Positions 33,074 through 42,248 of a DNA stretch of 64,000 nt are shown in pieces (the stretch's first letter is position 1; every line of letters starts with the position of its first letter). Position numbers and translations under genes: made by a program. The stretch is taken from contig SZOW01000008.1 of the NCBI GenBank assembly GCA_030263395.1, positions 62,001 to 126,000 of the forward strand. The letters run 5' to 3'. Origin of the DNA: QUBU01 sp014337915 (GTDB taxonomy: Bacteria > Pseudomonadota > Gammaproteobacteria > Steroidobacterales > GCA-2729495). The notes below the pieces were generated by a model, which was not told the DNA's origin, searched no databases, and saw nothing but the letters and a program-made list of their open reading frames with translations.

Positions 33074-33274
33074 TCAGCGGCCGGGCCGGTGTCCGCTGTC
33101 GCCAGGCGCCGATGCATCGCCTTCCGGCGGCCTGCCATCGTCGTCCAGTGCAATGCGCCAGGCCGGCGTCTCGAGGTCATCGAACTGGCCGCTGCGCACC
33201 GCCCAGAAGAACGCGGCGACCGCCGCCACCAGCAGGATGAGGCCCAGCGGGATCAGCAGGAAGAGGCTGTTCAC
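33074..33274 (-). CDS. ccoS: cbb3 oxidase assembly protein CcoS
   Basis: A 66-residue protein with one N-terminal membrane helix (LFLLIPLGLILLVAAVAAFFWAV) and the conserved RSGQFDDLETPAWRI. This is the CcoS signature; the protein is needed to mature cytochrome cbb3 oxidase. It overlaps the ccoI stop by 4 bp. It converges on the molybdenum hydroxylase gene with a 4-bp gap. Confidence 0.92.
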   Translation of the reverse strand: MNSLFLLIPLGLILLVAAVAAFFWAVRSGQFDDLETPAWRIALDDDGRPPEGDASAPGDSGHRPGR

Positions 33275-35745
33275 GGCGTGACTGTCCCGGCATCAGCGCT
33301 GGCGGCTGCTGCGGCCGTGGCTGCAGGCGATGGCGTTTGCAGGCGGCCCAGCCGCAGCGCATTGAAAGTCACCAGCAGCGAGCTCGCCGACATGCCGATC
33401 GCCGCCACCCAGGGGGCCAGCAGGCCCAGTGCGGCGAGCGGCACCGCGATCGCGTTGTAGGCCAGTGCCCAGGCGAGGTTCTGGCGCACGACGCGCATGC
33501 TGCGCCGGGCCAGCGCCACGGCGCGCGGCAACGCACCGAGGCCGGCGCCCACCAGCACGCAGTCGGCGGAGTGCTGGGCCAGCGAGGTGCCGCTGCCGAT
33601 GGCGATGGAGACATCCGCGCCGGCGAGCACTGGCGAGTCGTTGATGCCATCGCCCACCATGGCGACGGTACGGCCCTGCTGCTGCAGGCCGCGCACCAGG
33701 GCCAGCTTGTCCGGCGGCTGCAGCCCTGCGCTGAATTTCCCGATGCCCAGCCGGCGTGCCACCGCACGTACCGGGCCCGGCTGGTCGCCGCTGGCGATCG
33801 AGATCGTCAGGCCTGCGCCGGCCAGGGCCTGCAGGGCTTCGGCGGCCCCGGGACGCAGCTGCTCGGCGATCTCGAAACGTGCGCGCAGGCCGTGGGCATC
33901 ACCCAGGTACACGGACAGCAGCTCCTGCTCTGGCCCTGCAGCGTTGCTGTCCACGACCGCTGCGGAGAGCCCCAGGGCGAACTGGCGCGAGCCGATGCGC
34001 AGCTGCTCGCCATCGACCCGGCCCTCGATGCCCTGGCCGGGCACCGCGCGCATCCCGGTCACGTCCACGGCTGCGGTCGGCTTCGGGAAGGCGCGCGCCA
34101 GCGGATGCTCCGAGCGGGACTCCAGGGCGGCGGCCACGGCCAGCGCCGCCTGCGGGTCGCTACCATCCAGCGATTCGACGTGCTGGATGCCGGCGGCGTG
34201 TTCGGTGAGCGTGCCGGTCTTGTCGAACACCATGTCGGTGACCCGGCTCAGCGTCTCCAGGGCACCAGCCCGGCGCAGCAGCACGCCCTGGCGCGCCATG
34301 GCGCTCATGCCGACGGTGAAGGCGGCCGGCGTCGCCAGCGCCAATGCGCAGGGGCAGGTCACGACCAGCACGGCGAGCACCACCTCGAAGGCACGGTCCG
34401 GCTGGATGTTCCACCAGGCGAGCCCCACCAGCGCCGCCAGCAGCAGCACTGCGGTCACGAACCAGGCGCCGACTCGGTCGGCGAGCTGCACCAGTCGCGG
34501 CCGCTCGGAGCGCGCCGCGGTGATGAGCTGGCTGATCTGCGCGAGCACGGTGCCGGCACCGGTGCGCTCCACGCGCACGGTGGCCGCCGCGAGCAGGTTG
34601 ATGCTGCCGGCGACGACGCGCTCGCCGCGCGCTCGCCGCAGCGGCCGCGATTCCCCGGTAAGCAGCGATTCATCCACGCGCGCGGCATCGCTTTCGAGCA
34701 GGCCGTCCACCGGGAAGGACTGCCCGGGCTGCACCAGCACCAGGTCGCCGGGCGCGAGCTCGGCCACAGCGACCGCCTCGCCCCGGCCGGCGACGAGGCG
34801 CGTCGCCACGCGCGGCAGGTGCCGTGCCAGCGCACCGGTCAGGCCCGAGGCGCGATGCCGGCCGGACATTTCCAGGAAGCGTGCGGCGGACAGGAAGAAC
34901 ACGAACATCACCGCCGAGTCGAAATAGACTTCGCCCTGGTTGGCGAAGGTATTCCAGACGCTGGCGGCATAGCTGGCGGCGATGGCCAGCGCCACCGGCA
35001 GGTCCATGCCCGGATGCAGGTTGCGCAGGCCGCGCCAGGCGCCGGCATAGAACGGCGTGGCGGAGTAGAACACCACCGGTGTCGCCACCAGCAGGCTGAC
35101 CAGGCGCAGGAAGTGGGCGGTCTGCGCATCCATGCCCTGGGTGGCGCCGAGGTAGATGGCGGTGGCATAGCTCATCACCGCCGACATGCCGAAGCCGGCG
35201 ACGACCAGTTGCCGCAGCGCCTGGTTGCGCTCCTGGATCGCCGCGCGGTCGCTGGCGTCGCTGGTGTACGGAAAGGGGTCGTAGCCGAGCGCGGCGATGC
35301 GCGCCAGCAGCGTCGACAGCGAGGCCCTGGATGGATCCCAGGCCAGGCGGGTGCGCGTCGTCATCGGGTCTACCGCGATCTCGCGCACGCCCGGCACGCC
35401 GGCCATGGCGCGCTCGATCAGCCAGGAGCAGGCGGCGCAGCGCACACCCTGCACCAGCAGCTGCGCCTCGCGGCTGCCGTCGCTGCGTTCGGTGACGAAT
35501 TCGCGCTGCAGGGCGGGACGGTCGTAGGTGGCCCAGCCCGCAGCCTCTGCCGATGCACCGCTGGGCGGCACCGGGCCGCTGCGGAAGCGGTAGAAGCCGT
35601 CGAGGCCATCACCGACGATGCGGCTTGCGATCTCGTGGCAGGCCGGTCCGCAGAACCCTGCCGTCTGCCCATCGACCACCATGGTCGCGGCGGGTGGCCC
35701 GCGCAGGGCCGCACCGCAATGAAAACAGTGGCCTGCCGTGGTCAT
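33271..35745 (-). CDS. ccoI: Copper-exporting P1B ATPase for cbb3 oxidase, CcoI
   Basis: An 824-residue heavy-metal P-type ATPase. An N-terminal Cys-rich part (CFHCGAAL...CGPACHE) precedes a metal-binding domain with GVRCAACSWLIERAM. Then come the membrane CPC motif (VTCPCALALATP), the phosphorylation site DKTGTLT near residue 512, and the GDGINDSPVLAGADVSIAIG hinge. The extra N-terminal zinc-finger-like segment is typical of CcoI/FixI. It delivers copper for the CuB centre. The oxidase structural genes ccoNOQP are not in this window. The next gene upstream is an unrelated TonB receptor on the same strand. Confidence 0.92.
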   Translation of the reverse strand: MTTAGHCFHCGAALRGPPAATMVVDGQTAGFCGPACHEIASRIVGDGLDGFYRFRSGPVPPSGASAEAAGWATYDRPALQREFVTERSDGSREAQLLVQGVRCAACSWLIERAMAGVPGVREIAVDPMTTRTRLAWDPSRASLSTLLARIAALGYDPFPYTSDASDRAAIQERNQALRQLVVAGFGMSAVMSYATAIYLGATQGMDAQTAHFLRLVSLLVATPVVFYSATPFYAGAWRGLRNLHPGMDLPVALAIAASYAASVWNTFANQGEVYFDSAVMFVFFLSAARFLEMSGRHRASGLTGALARHLPRVATRLVAGRGEAVAVAELAPGDLVLVQPGQSFPVDGLLESDAARVDESLLTGESRPLRRARGERVVAGSINLLAAATVRVERTGAGTVLAQISQLITAARSERPRLVQLADRVGAWFVTAVLLLAALVGLAWWNIQPDRAFEVVLAVLVVTCPCALALATPAAFTVGMSAMARQGVLLRRAGALETLSRVTDMVFDKTGTLTEHAAGIQHVESLDGSDPQAALAVAAALESRSEHPLARAFPKPTAAVDVTGMRAVPGQGIEGRVDGEQLRIGSRQFALGLSAAVVDSNAAGPEQELLSVYLGDAHGLRARFEIAEQLRPGAAEALQALAGAGLTISIASGDQPGPVRAVARRLGIGKFSAGLQPPDKLALVRGLQQQGRTVAMVGDGINDSPVLAGADVSIAIGSGTSLAQHSADCVLVGAGLGALPRAVALARRSMRVVRQNLAWALAYNAIAVPLAALGLLAPWVAAIGMSASSLLVTFNALRLGRLQTPSPAATAAAAASADAGTVTP

Positions 35746-35826
35746 GGCATCAATGCGTCGCCGCGGGGTGTTGCTGGGTCGGATTCATGCGGGCAGCCAC
35801 CGGTCCGGGGTCGCAAATTCTACGCG

Positions 35827-35853
35827 AAAGAAAAAGGGGCGCCGTGGCGCCCC
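35827..35853 (-). terminator. Rho-independent terminator after the TonB receptor gene
   Basis: GGGGCGCC (35836-35843) pairs with GGCGCCCC (35846-35853). On the minus strand the stem is followed by TTTTTCTTT, complementary to 35827-35835. It lies 46 bp past the receptor stop and would end that transcript before ccoI. Confidence 0.88.
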
Positions 35854-35899
35854 CCGTTCCTGCTTCCGGCCCTGCAGCGGGCTTGCTGCCTTGCGGTGC

Positions 35900-38080
35900 T
35901 CAATACTTGTACTTGAAGGTCAGCATGAATTCCGACGGCGGCAATACCGTGCGGATGTTGGTGAAGCCCGGGACATAGATGCCGGACACCACGTCCTCTT
36001 CGTCGGTGATGTTCCGCCCGGTCAGCACCAGCTGCCATTTCTGGTCGGGCGCCCCGATGCCGACCTGGCCGTTCAGCCGCGTGTAGCTATCGATCTTCAG
36101 CGAGTTGTCCGCTGTCGTGTAGTAGTCATCGGTATAGAAGATATCGGCCCCGTAGAAGAACTCCACCAGGTCGGACACGCCCATGGTGTAGAGGAAGCCG
36201 ATCTTGCCCTGCAGCTTCGGGTTGGAAGGCAGGTCGTAGTTTTCCTTCGCCTGCGCGGTCGGGGACAGGCTGTCGTAGTCGCCGCTGTCCTGCCAGCCCA
36301 GGTGGCCAAAGATGCTCAGCGCATCGCTGGGCGTCCAGTTGGCCTCCAGCTCGACGCCGTAGACATCGATGTCGCCGACGTTGGCCTGCGGGAAGGCCCC
36401 GAAGCGCTGCTCGGTCTGCTGCATCCTGTCGTACATGGCGTAGAAGCTGGCGGCGTTGAGGCGCAGCCTGCGGTCGAAGAGTTCGGTCTTGACGCCCGCT
36501 TCGACGGAATCGACGGTTTCGCTGTCGTAGACCACGCCCGCGCAGCTCATGTTGCCCAGGCACAGGGTCTGGTAACCACCGGCCTGGAAGCCCTGGGAGA
36601 AGCTCAGGTAGAGCAGGGTGGCGTCGCTCAGCTGGTAGTTGGCGCCGACCTTGAAGGTGGTCTCGTCGAAGGAGTCGTCGAGGTGGACCGCATTGGAGCC
36701 GTCCAGTGCCGGAACGCAGCTCGTGCCGGTGCAGACGCTGTCGAGGTTCTTCTCGGTGTCGGTGTAGCGCACGCCGGCGACGATGGAGAAGCGGTCGGTG
36801 AAATGCCAGGTGCCTTCGGCAAACACCGCATAGCTGTCGGTGTCGGACTGCGAGCTCTCGGTGAAGTCGCTGATGGCAAACGGCCCGGCCACGGTCCAGT
36901 GGCCGGAGTACTTCTGGTGGCCGTCCTCGTTCAGGTAGAACAGGCCGAACAGCCAGTCCAGGCGCTTGTCGAACGCCGAGCCGAGCAGCTGCAGTTCTTC
37001 GCTCCAGCTGTTCATGCTGGCATCCGAGGCGATCAGCAGGCCGTTGTTGCCGGTCTCCAGGCCCGGTGAGGGCAATGGGAACGTGCCGGTGCCGCCGCCG
37101 GCCAGGTCGAAGCCGAACTGGTCGTCGGTGCTCGTGAGGCCGGTGATGGAACGCAGCGTCACGCCACCGAAGTCATACGACAGGTTGATCGAGCCGCCGG
37201 CCTGGTCGCTGCTGCCGTAGTTCACGTTGTCCTTCGCCACCAGGGTGTCGTAGAAGTGGCCACCGAGCGGGCCGCCGCTGTCCTCGCCCGAGGGCGCCGG
37301 CGCGGGTGCCGTATCCCAGGGCACGCCGTTGTAGCCGTCGTTCTCGAGGTTGGCGCCCCAGGCGCTGAGCACGATGTCCAGGCCTTCGGTGCCGTACCAG
37401 TGCAGCTTGCCGCGGACCACGAAGTTCTCGTGCTCGCCCGGCTCGTTGCCGGTCACCGGGTTGTCCTGCCAGCCGCGGCCACGGTCCTCGTAGACGGCGG
37501 AGAGCGAGCCGGCCAGTGCGCCGTCCTCGATGGGGCCGCCCACCGAACCGGTCACCTTGAGGGTGTCGTAGTTGCCGTAGCCGGCCGAGGCGTTGAGCCA
37601 GGCGTCGTCACCGGGGGTGCGGCTGATGAGCTTGATGGCACCGGCAATGGTGTTGCGCCCGTAGAGCGTGCCCTGCGGACCGCGCAGCACCTCGATGCGC
37701 TCGATGTCGGTCAGCTCGAGGTTGGCGCTGCCCAGCCGCCCGAAGTAGACGTCATCCATGTAGATGCCGACGGGGGACTCCGCGGTGTTGAAGGCCGGGT
37801 TCTGCACGCTGGCGCCGCGGCTGAACACCTGCATGGACTGCGCGCCCGCGGTCACGGTATAGGTCTGGAGGTTCGGCACGTTCTGGCCGATGTCCTTCAC
37901 TGCATTGATCTGCAGCCGGTCGATGGTGCTGCTGTCGAAGGCGCTCACGGCCAGTGGCACCTCCTGCAGGTTCTCGGCACGACGCTGGGCGGTCACCACG
38001 ACTTCGTCGATGGCGAACGCCGGGCTGGCGCCCAGGGCGAACGCCCCGGCCAGCAAGGCGACCTGACTCCGGATCTTCAT
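35900..38080 (-). CDS. TonB-dependent outer membrane receptor
   Basis: A 726-residue receptor. The signal peptide MKIRSQVALLAGAFALGASPAFA is followed directly by a TonB box-like EVVVTAQRRAENLQEVP and a plug domain (YMDDVYFGR, IERIEVLRGPQGTLYGRNTIAGAIKLISRTP). About 22 beta strands follow, ending in MLTFKYKY with the C-terminal aromatic residue needed for membrane insertion. The subfamily resembles receptors of sphingomonads and marine gammaproteobacteria for aromatic or carbohydrate substrates rather than siderophores. The ATG at 38078-38080 is preceded by AGGGGGTAAG. It is monocistronic, with a clear terminator. Confidence 0.9.
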   Translation of the reverse strand: MKIRSQVALLAGAFALGASPAFAIDEVVVTAQRRAENLQEVPLAVSAFDSSTIDRLQINAVKDIGQNVPNLQTYTVTAGAQSMQVFSRGASVQNPAFNTAESPVGIYMDDVYFGRLGSANLELTDIERIEVLRGPQGTLYGRNTIAGAIKLISRTPGDDAWLNASAGYGNYDTLKVTGSVGGPIEDGALAGSLSAVYEDRGRGWQDNPVTGNEPGEHENFVVRGKLHWYGTEGLDIVLSAWGANLENDGYNGVPWDTAPAPAPSGEDSGGPLGGHFYDTLVAKDNVNYGSSDQAGGSINLSYDFGGVTLRSITGLTSTDDQFGFDLAGGGTGTFPLPSPGLETGNNGLLIASDASMNSWSEELQLLGSAFDKRLDWLFGLFYLNEDGHQKYSGHWTVAGPFAISDFTESSQSDTDSYAVFAEGTWHFTDRFSIVAGVRYTDTEKNLDSVCTGTSCVPALDGSNAVHLDDSFDETTFKVGANYQLSDATLLYLSFSQGFQAGGYQTLCLGNMSCAGVVYDSETVDSVEAGVKTELFDRRLRLNAASFYAMYDRMQQTEQRFGAFPQANVGDIDVYGVELEANWTPSDALSIFGHLGWQDSGDYDSLSPTAQAKENYDLPSNPKLQGKIGFLYTMGVSDLVEFFYGADIFYTDDYYTTADNSLKIDSYTRLNGQVGIGAPDQKWQLVLTGRNITDEEDVVSGIYVPGFTNIRTVLPPSEFMLTFKYKY

Positions 38081-38282
38081 CGGCTTACCCCCTGATTGAG
38101 CATTTCGCGACACGCAGCCCCGGGGCCTGCGGCCGGACTGGACGAAAAACCACAACACTCATGGATTCCGCCGGCGCTGGGATGGTAGCAAAAGACGCAC
38201 TGTCCGACAGCAGGCCGGCAGCAGACCGCCAGCAAGGCGACAGCTGTCGCGGGCCTTGCCGGAGCAGTGCGCAGCGGCTGCC

Positions 38283-38891
38283 TCAGTCGACGAGCTCGAC
38301 GGTGATGGTGCCGTCGGCGGCGATCGGCGACACCTCGAGCTTCACGCCCATGCTGCGGGCGTAACCCTCCAGACGCGGGCGGGTCCAGTGGTCATGGATC
38401 TCCTGCACGCTGAGGTCGAACTGGCCGAGCTTGCGGCACTGTTCGAGCACGTGGCCGAACGGCTCCTTCCAGCTCCGCCGGCGACCCTCGCCGCCGGAAG
38501 TCAGGGCCAGCCCGTAATGGCAGGCAGTGCGATCGAACAGCGCGACCAGCGCGATTTCCCGGATGCCGGTCTTTTCGATGATGCCCTTCATGCGCAGGGT
38601 GACCGGTTCCATGGTCTTGATGTCATGGGCCACGTACTGCGCGAGCTCACCCCGGTTCCTGGCGAACTGGATGGCCAGCAGGTGCGCCTTCACCAGCGGG
38701 TCGTTCATTTCGTGGGCATATCCCGCGTCGTTGTGCAGCATCTTCAGGAGGATGGACAGCGAGCGGCCCAGTTCCTCCTCCCGGCCCTCGAAACCACTCA
38801 GGGTCTTGTACTTGTCGGCTTCGCTGCGGGTAGCGGTCGGGGTATGCGTAGCGGCGGGTCGGGTCTGGTTCTGAGCATGGGCCTGAGCCAT
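38283..38891 (-). CDS. Hypothetical soluble protein
   Basis: A 202-residue protein I do not recognise. The first 25 residues are polar and low in complexity (QNQTRPAATHTPTATRSE). A helical region follows (LGRSLSILLKMLHND, VKAHLLAIQFARNRGELAQYV), then REIALVALFDRTACHYGL and a C-terminal alpha/beta part (VLEQCRKLGQFDLSVQEIHDHW). It has no signal peptide or membrane segment. It is the only gene between the TonB receptor and the isochorismatase-type gene. The ATG has GGAGGTG upstream, a strong ribosome site, so it is likely expressed. Confidence 0.6.
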   Translation of the reverse strand: MAQAHAQNQTRPAATHTPTATRSEADKYKTLSGFEGREEELGRSLSILLKMLHNDAGYAHEMNDPLVKAHLLAIQFARNRGELAQYVAHDIKTMEPVTLRMKGIIEKTGIREIALVALFDRTACHYGLALTSGGEGRRRSWKEPFGHVLEQCRKLGQFDLSVQEIHDHWTRPRLEGYARSMGVKLEVSPIAADGTITVELVD

Positions 38892-39168
38892 GGGACACCT
38901 CCGGGATGCGCAACTGCTGCTGCCGCCCGACTATACCGGCTGGACGTCCGGCCGCTGCATCCCGGCCGGGAACCGGCCCACCCTGTGGTCAGCGGGCCGG
39001 CCGCCGGGTTGCACCGGCCTGCGGTACGTGGAAACATGCGGCGGATACCAATCCGTACTGCATCCGCTGCGCGACGCTGCCTGATGGGGCGCCGGCCGTT
39101 GGCATCGCCGCGATGCCTGGCATCCGGCGGACTGCGGTCGCCGTCTTGCGTCGTCCCGGGGAAAATGT

Positions 39169-39846
39169 ATGGCAAAGAGAATGGCCAGGAAGAAAACCGC
39201 GAAAAAAGCTGCGTCCGCCGTCACCGCCAGCCAGAACTACGCCGGGGTGTGGGGCAACCGAATTGGCTTCGGCAGGAAAGCCGCGGTGATCGTCATCGAC
39301 CTGCTCCAGGGTTACACGCTGCCCGGTGCGCCGCTGTATGCCCCGGGTGTGGTCGAGTGCGTGAAGGAAGTTCCCGAACTGCTGCGGTGGGCGCGCAAGA
39401 AAAAGGTGCCCGTCATCCACACGCGGGTGCTGTACAACCCCAAGACCTTCGAGGACGGCGGCGTCTGGATCAGGAAGGCCCCGGTCCTGAAGTCGCTGGT
39501 GCCCGGCAGCAAGTACGCGGAGTTCTGCCCCGAGGTGAAGCCTCCCAGGGGCGAGACGGTGATCGTCAAGAACTACGCCAGCTGCTTCTTCGGCACTTCG
39601 CTGGCGGCAACGCTGACTGCCATGGGAGTCGATACGGTGATTATTGCCGGCTGCACGACCTCGGGATGCGTTCGTGCTTCGGCGGTAGACGCGGTCCAGC
39701 ACGGATTTCGGCCGATCGTCGTGGAGGAGTGCGTGGGTGATCGCCATGAAGACCCGCACAATGCGAACCTGTTTGACATCAACGCGAAGTACGGCGATGT
39801 CATCAGCAAGGCCGATGCCATCAGGTACTTCAAGTCGCTGCGGTGA
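39169..39846 (+). CDS. Isochorismatase-family cysteine hydrolase (N-carbamoylsarcosine amidase-like)
   Basis: A 225-residue hydrolase. After a Lys-rich start come the catalytic triad positions: Asp in VIVIDLLQGYT, Lys in VIVKNYASCFFGT, and Cys in AGCTTSGCVRASAVDAVQ. The GCTTSGCVRA block is that of N-carbamoylsarcosine amidohydrolase and close relatives, which split carbamoyl groups or amides. It is the first gene of a plus-strand run with a deacetylase-like enzyme 49 bp downstream. An ATG at 39181 is an alternative start. Confidence 0.8.
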   Translation: MAKRMARKKTAKKAASAVTASQNYAGVWGNRIGFGRKAAVIVIDLLQGYTLPGAPLYAPGVVECVKEVPELLRWARKKKVPVIHTRVLYNPKTFEDGGVWIRKAPVLKSLVPGSKYAEFCPEVKPPRGETVIVKNYASCFFGTSLAATLTAMGVDTVIIAGCTTSGCVRASAVDAVQHGFRPIVVEECVGDRHEDPHNANLFDINAKYGDVISKADAIRYFKSLR

Positions 39847-39895
39847 CGTTGCAGCAGATCCACAGGACAACCAGCAGCACCCCGGGGACCATGAC

Positions 39896-40837
39896 ATGGT
39901 GAAGAAGGCCGCCAGCAAGACCGCTCCTGCCACGCGCCGCGGTGGCCTTACGCAGAGCCCGCATTACGACTACGTGCCGATCATCGACCGGCCGAAGCTC
40001 AAGCTGCCCGGGGGCGCCCGCGTGGCGGTGATCCCCTACATCAACATCGAGCATTTCCCGCACGACATTCCCGGCACGGCCATCATTCCCGGTACCCAGC
40101 GTTTCAATCCGGACCCGCTGAACTACGGCTGGCGCGACTACGGCAACCGCGTCGGCCTGTGGCGCATGATGGAGCTGATGGACAAGATCGGCATGCGCGG
40201 CACCGTGTGCCTGAACTCGGAGATCATCCGCGAGTATCCGCGGATCATGGACGAAGCCATCAAGCGCCGGTGGGCCTTCATCGGCCATGGCATCAACAAT
40301 GCCCCGGCGAATTTCCTGTCGGGGATCGACGGGAAGAAGGAGCGGGCGATCATCCGGGGCGTGCTCGACGCCATGGAAAAACGCATCGGCCGCAAGACCA
40401 AGGGCTGGCTCTCGCCCTTCCTGACCCATACCAACAACACGCCGGATATCCTCGCCGAGTGTGGCGTCGAGTACCTGTGCGACTACACCGCCGATGACCA
40501 CCCGTTCCCCTTCAACGTCAGGAAGGGCAGCCTCATCTCGGTACCCTACACCGTGGAACTGAACGACATCCCGGCATTCCAGAACGTTGGCATCAGCTCG
40601 GCGGATTTCGGTGATGCGATTGTCGACCAGTTCGACGTGCTTTACGACGAGGGCGCCGACAACGCCCGCTGCATGCCCGTCTGCCTGCACACGTTCTGGG
40701 TGGGGCAGCCGAACAAGTTCAAGCACCTGAAGCGGGCCTTCGCGCATATCGCCAGCCATGACGGCGTGTGGTTCACCACGGCCGACGAAGTCAATGACTG
40801 GTACCGGAAGAGCTACCTGCGACAGGCCAGGACGTGA
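39896..40837 (+). CDS. Polysaccharide deacetylase-family hydrolase (PuuE/allantoinase-like)
   Basis: A 313-residue NodB-fold protein. The core includes VAVIPYINIEHFPHD, YGNRVGLWRMMELMDKIGMRGTVCLNSEII, WAFIGHGINNAP and KGWLSPFLTHTNNTPDILAECGVEYLCDY. The order, with GNRVG and a GHG-type second block, matches the cofactor-independent allantoinase (PuuE) branch, which opens cyclic ureides, rather than chitin deacetylases. Next to a carbamoylsarcosine-amidase-like gene this points to C-N bond hydrolysis of ureide-type compounds. The ATG at 39896 is in frame; an overlapping ATG at 39891 is not. Confidence 0.75.
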   Translation: MVKKAASKTAPATRRGGLTQSPHYDYVPIIDRPKLKLPGGARVAVIPYINIEHFPHDIPGTAIIPGTQRFNPDPLNYGWRDYGNRVGLWRMMELMDKIGMRGTVCLNSEIIREYPRIMDEAIKRRWAFIGHGINNAPANFLSGIDGKKERAIIRGVLDAMEKRIGRKTKGWLSPFLTHTNNTPDILAECGVEYLCDYTADDHPFPFNVRKGSLISVPYTVELNDIPAFQNVGISSADFGDAIVDQFDVLYDEGADNARCMPVCLHTFWVGQPNKFKHLKRAFAHIASHDGVWFTTADEVNDWYRKSYLRQART

Positions 40838-40944
40838 GATCATTGGCCATGACGCTTCGGTGTTCGACCACCAGAAGCTGCATGCCTGTCAGTGCGTAGT
40901 CTGCCCGGCCAACAGGCCGGGTTTACCAAATCGAGGATCCCCCC

Positions 40945-41217
40945 ATGGCAAAACGAGTGCAGGACCTGAAGCCGGCCCGCAAGGCGGATGCGCAGGCCTG
41001 GATGAAGGAAAACGTGGCGGAGCAGAAAAAGCGCTACGCCGCCATCGTCAAGGAGCAGGAAGAGCTGGGCCCGGAACGCGAGAAGTGGGTGGCCGGGTTC
41101 CTGAAGATCATCCAGACCAAGGGCTTCAACGTCACCGGTGACGTGCGGCGCATCATCAAGCCCGGCGAGATCCCGAAGAAGCCCAAGGGCATGAAGAAGC
41201 ACCAGGTAGTCTTTTAG
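40945..41217 (+). CDS. Small lysine-rich hypothetical protein
   Basis: A 90-residue basic protein, mostly helical (ADAQAWMKENVAEQKKRYAAIVKEQEELGPER), ending with VRRIIKPGEIPKKPKGMKKH. No domain is recognised. It starts 107 bp after the deacetylase and ends 10 bp before the first cupin-like gene, so it is part of the same transcript. The length and coupling to metabolic genes suggest a small accessory subunit, which is only a guess. Confidence 0.65.
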   Translation: MAKRVQDLKPARKADAQAWMKENVAEQKKRYAAIVKEQEELGPEREKWVAGFLKIIQTKGFNVTGDVRRIIKPGEIPKKPKGMKKHQVVF

Positions 41218-41227
41218 GAGCAGCACC

Positions 41228-42187
41228 GTGGCACGACCCCATATTGAGCCCTACGTCGAGCTCGACAGCCCTTACAAGAAGTTCAATCTCGGCGGCTTCA
41301 AGGGCAGCCACTACAAGGTGCTGTCGCTCGACACCGACACCGGCGCCTGCACGCTGAAGGTCCGCTTCGATGGCGGCTACCGGCGCAAGCCCGGCCTGAG
41401 CTACTCGGACGTCGAGATTTTCCTGCTGAACGGCAGCATGCAGGTCGGCAAGGAAACCTGGCGCGAAGGCCACTACGCCTTCCTGCCGGCCGGCACCGCG
41501 CTGGGCGCCATCCGCGTGGCGCAGGGTGCCGAGGCGCTGGTCATGTACAACGACAGCGAGCCGACCTTCGTCGAGTCCGATCGCCACCATCCGCTGGTTC
41601 TGGGCGATGCCTTCGTCTCCATGAACAGTTACGAAGACGCGCCATGGGCTTCCGGCAGCGTGGTGTCGCCGTCGGTGGCCACCGGCTGCATGATCAAACT
41701 GCTGCGCTTCGACCCGATCACCGAGGCCTTCAGCTTCCTCTACTGCCTGGCGCCGCGCTATGGGCAGGACAACATCTCCTACCACGATTGCGCGGAGGAG
41801 TCGTACCACATCTGGGGCACGTCCTGGATGATGCAGTTCGGCGACCTGCCGACCGGCGGTTACTTCTGGCGCCCGCCGTACATCAACCACGGTTCCTTCC
41901 GCTGCACCTACGGCACGCTCGCCTTCGGCCGCACGGACTCGGTGCTGTACAACTACTTCCACTACAACCCCTGGACCAACCCGGACGAGAACCAGCTGCG
42001 CGCGGCGGCGTTCCAGTATCGCAAGCGCCCGCAGCTCTACAACTGGGTCGCTTCCGACGGCCACAACCACCCGCATGGGCCGCCGGACTTCGAGACGCCC
42101 GATTACGGCGACGAGGCGCAGGTGCGGCTGCTGCACGGCCAGCCCGTGGGCGGCTCGCCCGGCCGCCGGCGCGGCAAGCGTCGTTGA
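41228..42187 (+). CDS. Cupin-like protein, tandem copy 1
   Basis: A 319-residue soluble protein that appears to hold two cupin-type units. The first is around CTLKVRFDGGYRRKPGLSYSDVEIFLLNG with an acidic loop and REGHYAFLPAGT; the second around YHDCAEESYHIWGTSWM and FWRPPYINHGSF, rich in possible metal ligands His and Glu. The layout resembles DUF4437/ChrR-type cupins, though the family is not certain. The GTG start has AGGAG 7 bases upstream. The C-terminus is basic. Copy 2 follows at 42249 with high similarity. Confidence 0.65.
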   Translation: MARPHIEPYVELDSPYKKFNLGGFKGSHYKVLSLDTDTGACTLKVRFDGGYRRKPGLSYSDVEIFLLNGSMQVGKETWREGHYAFLPAGTALGAIRVAQGAEALVMYNDSEPTFVESDRHHPLVLGDAFVSMNSYEDAPWASGSVVSPSVATGCMIKLLRFDPITEAFSFLYCLAPRYGQDNISYHDCAEESYHIWGTSWMMQFGDLPTGGYFWRPPYINHGSFRCTYGTLAFGRTDSVLYNYFHYNPWTNPDENQLRAAAFQYRKRPQLYNWVASDGHNHPHGPPDFETPDYGDEAQVRLLHGQPVGGSPGRRRGKRR

Positions 42188-42194
42188 TCCGCCA

Positions 42195-42224
42195 CCGCCC
42201 GGCCGGCAAGCGCTGGCCGGGCGG
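42195..42224 (+). other. Perfect 10-bp hairpin between the two cupin genes
   Basis: CCGCCCGGCC (42195-42204) pairs with GGCCGGGCGG (42215-42224) around a 10-base loop. No U tract follows, so it is more likely a processing, stability or attenuating structure in the mRNA than a full terminator. It ends 24 bases before the copy 2 start. Confidence 0.6.
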
Positions 42225-42248
42225 ATTCCGCCCCTGGAGTGATGACGC

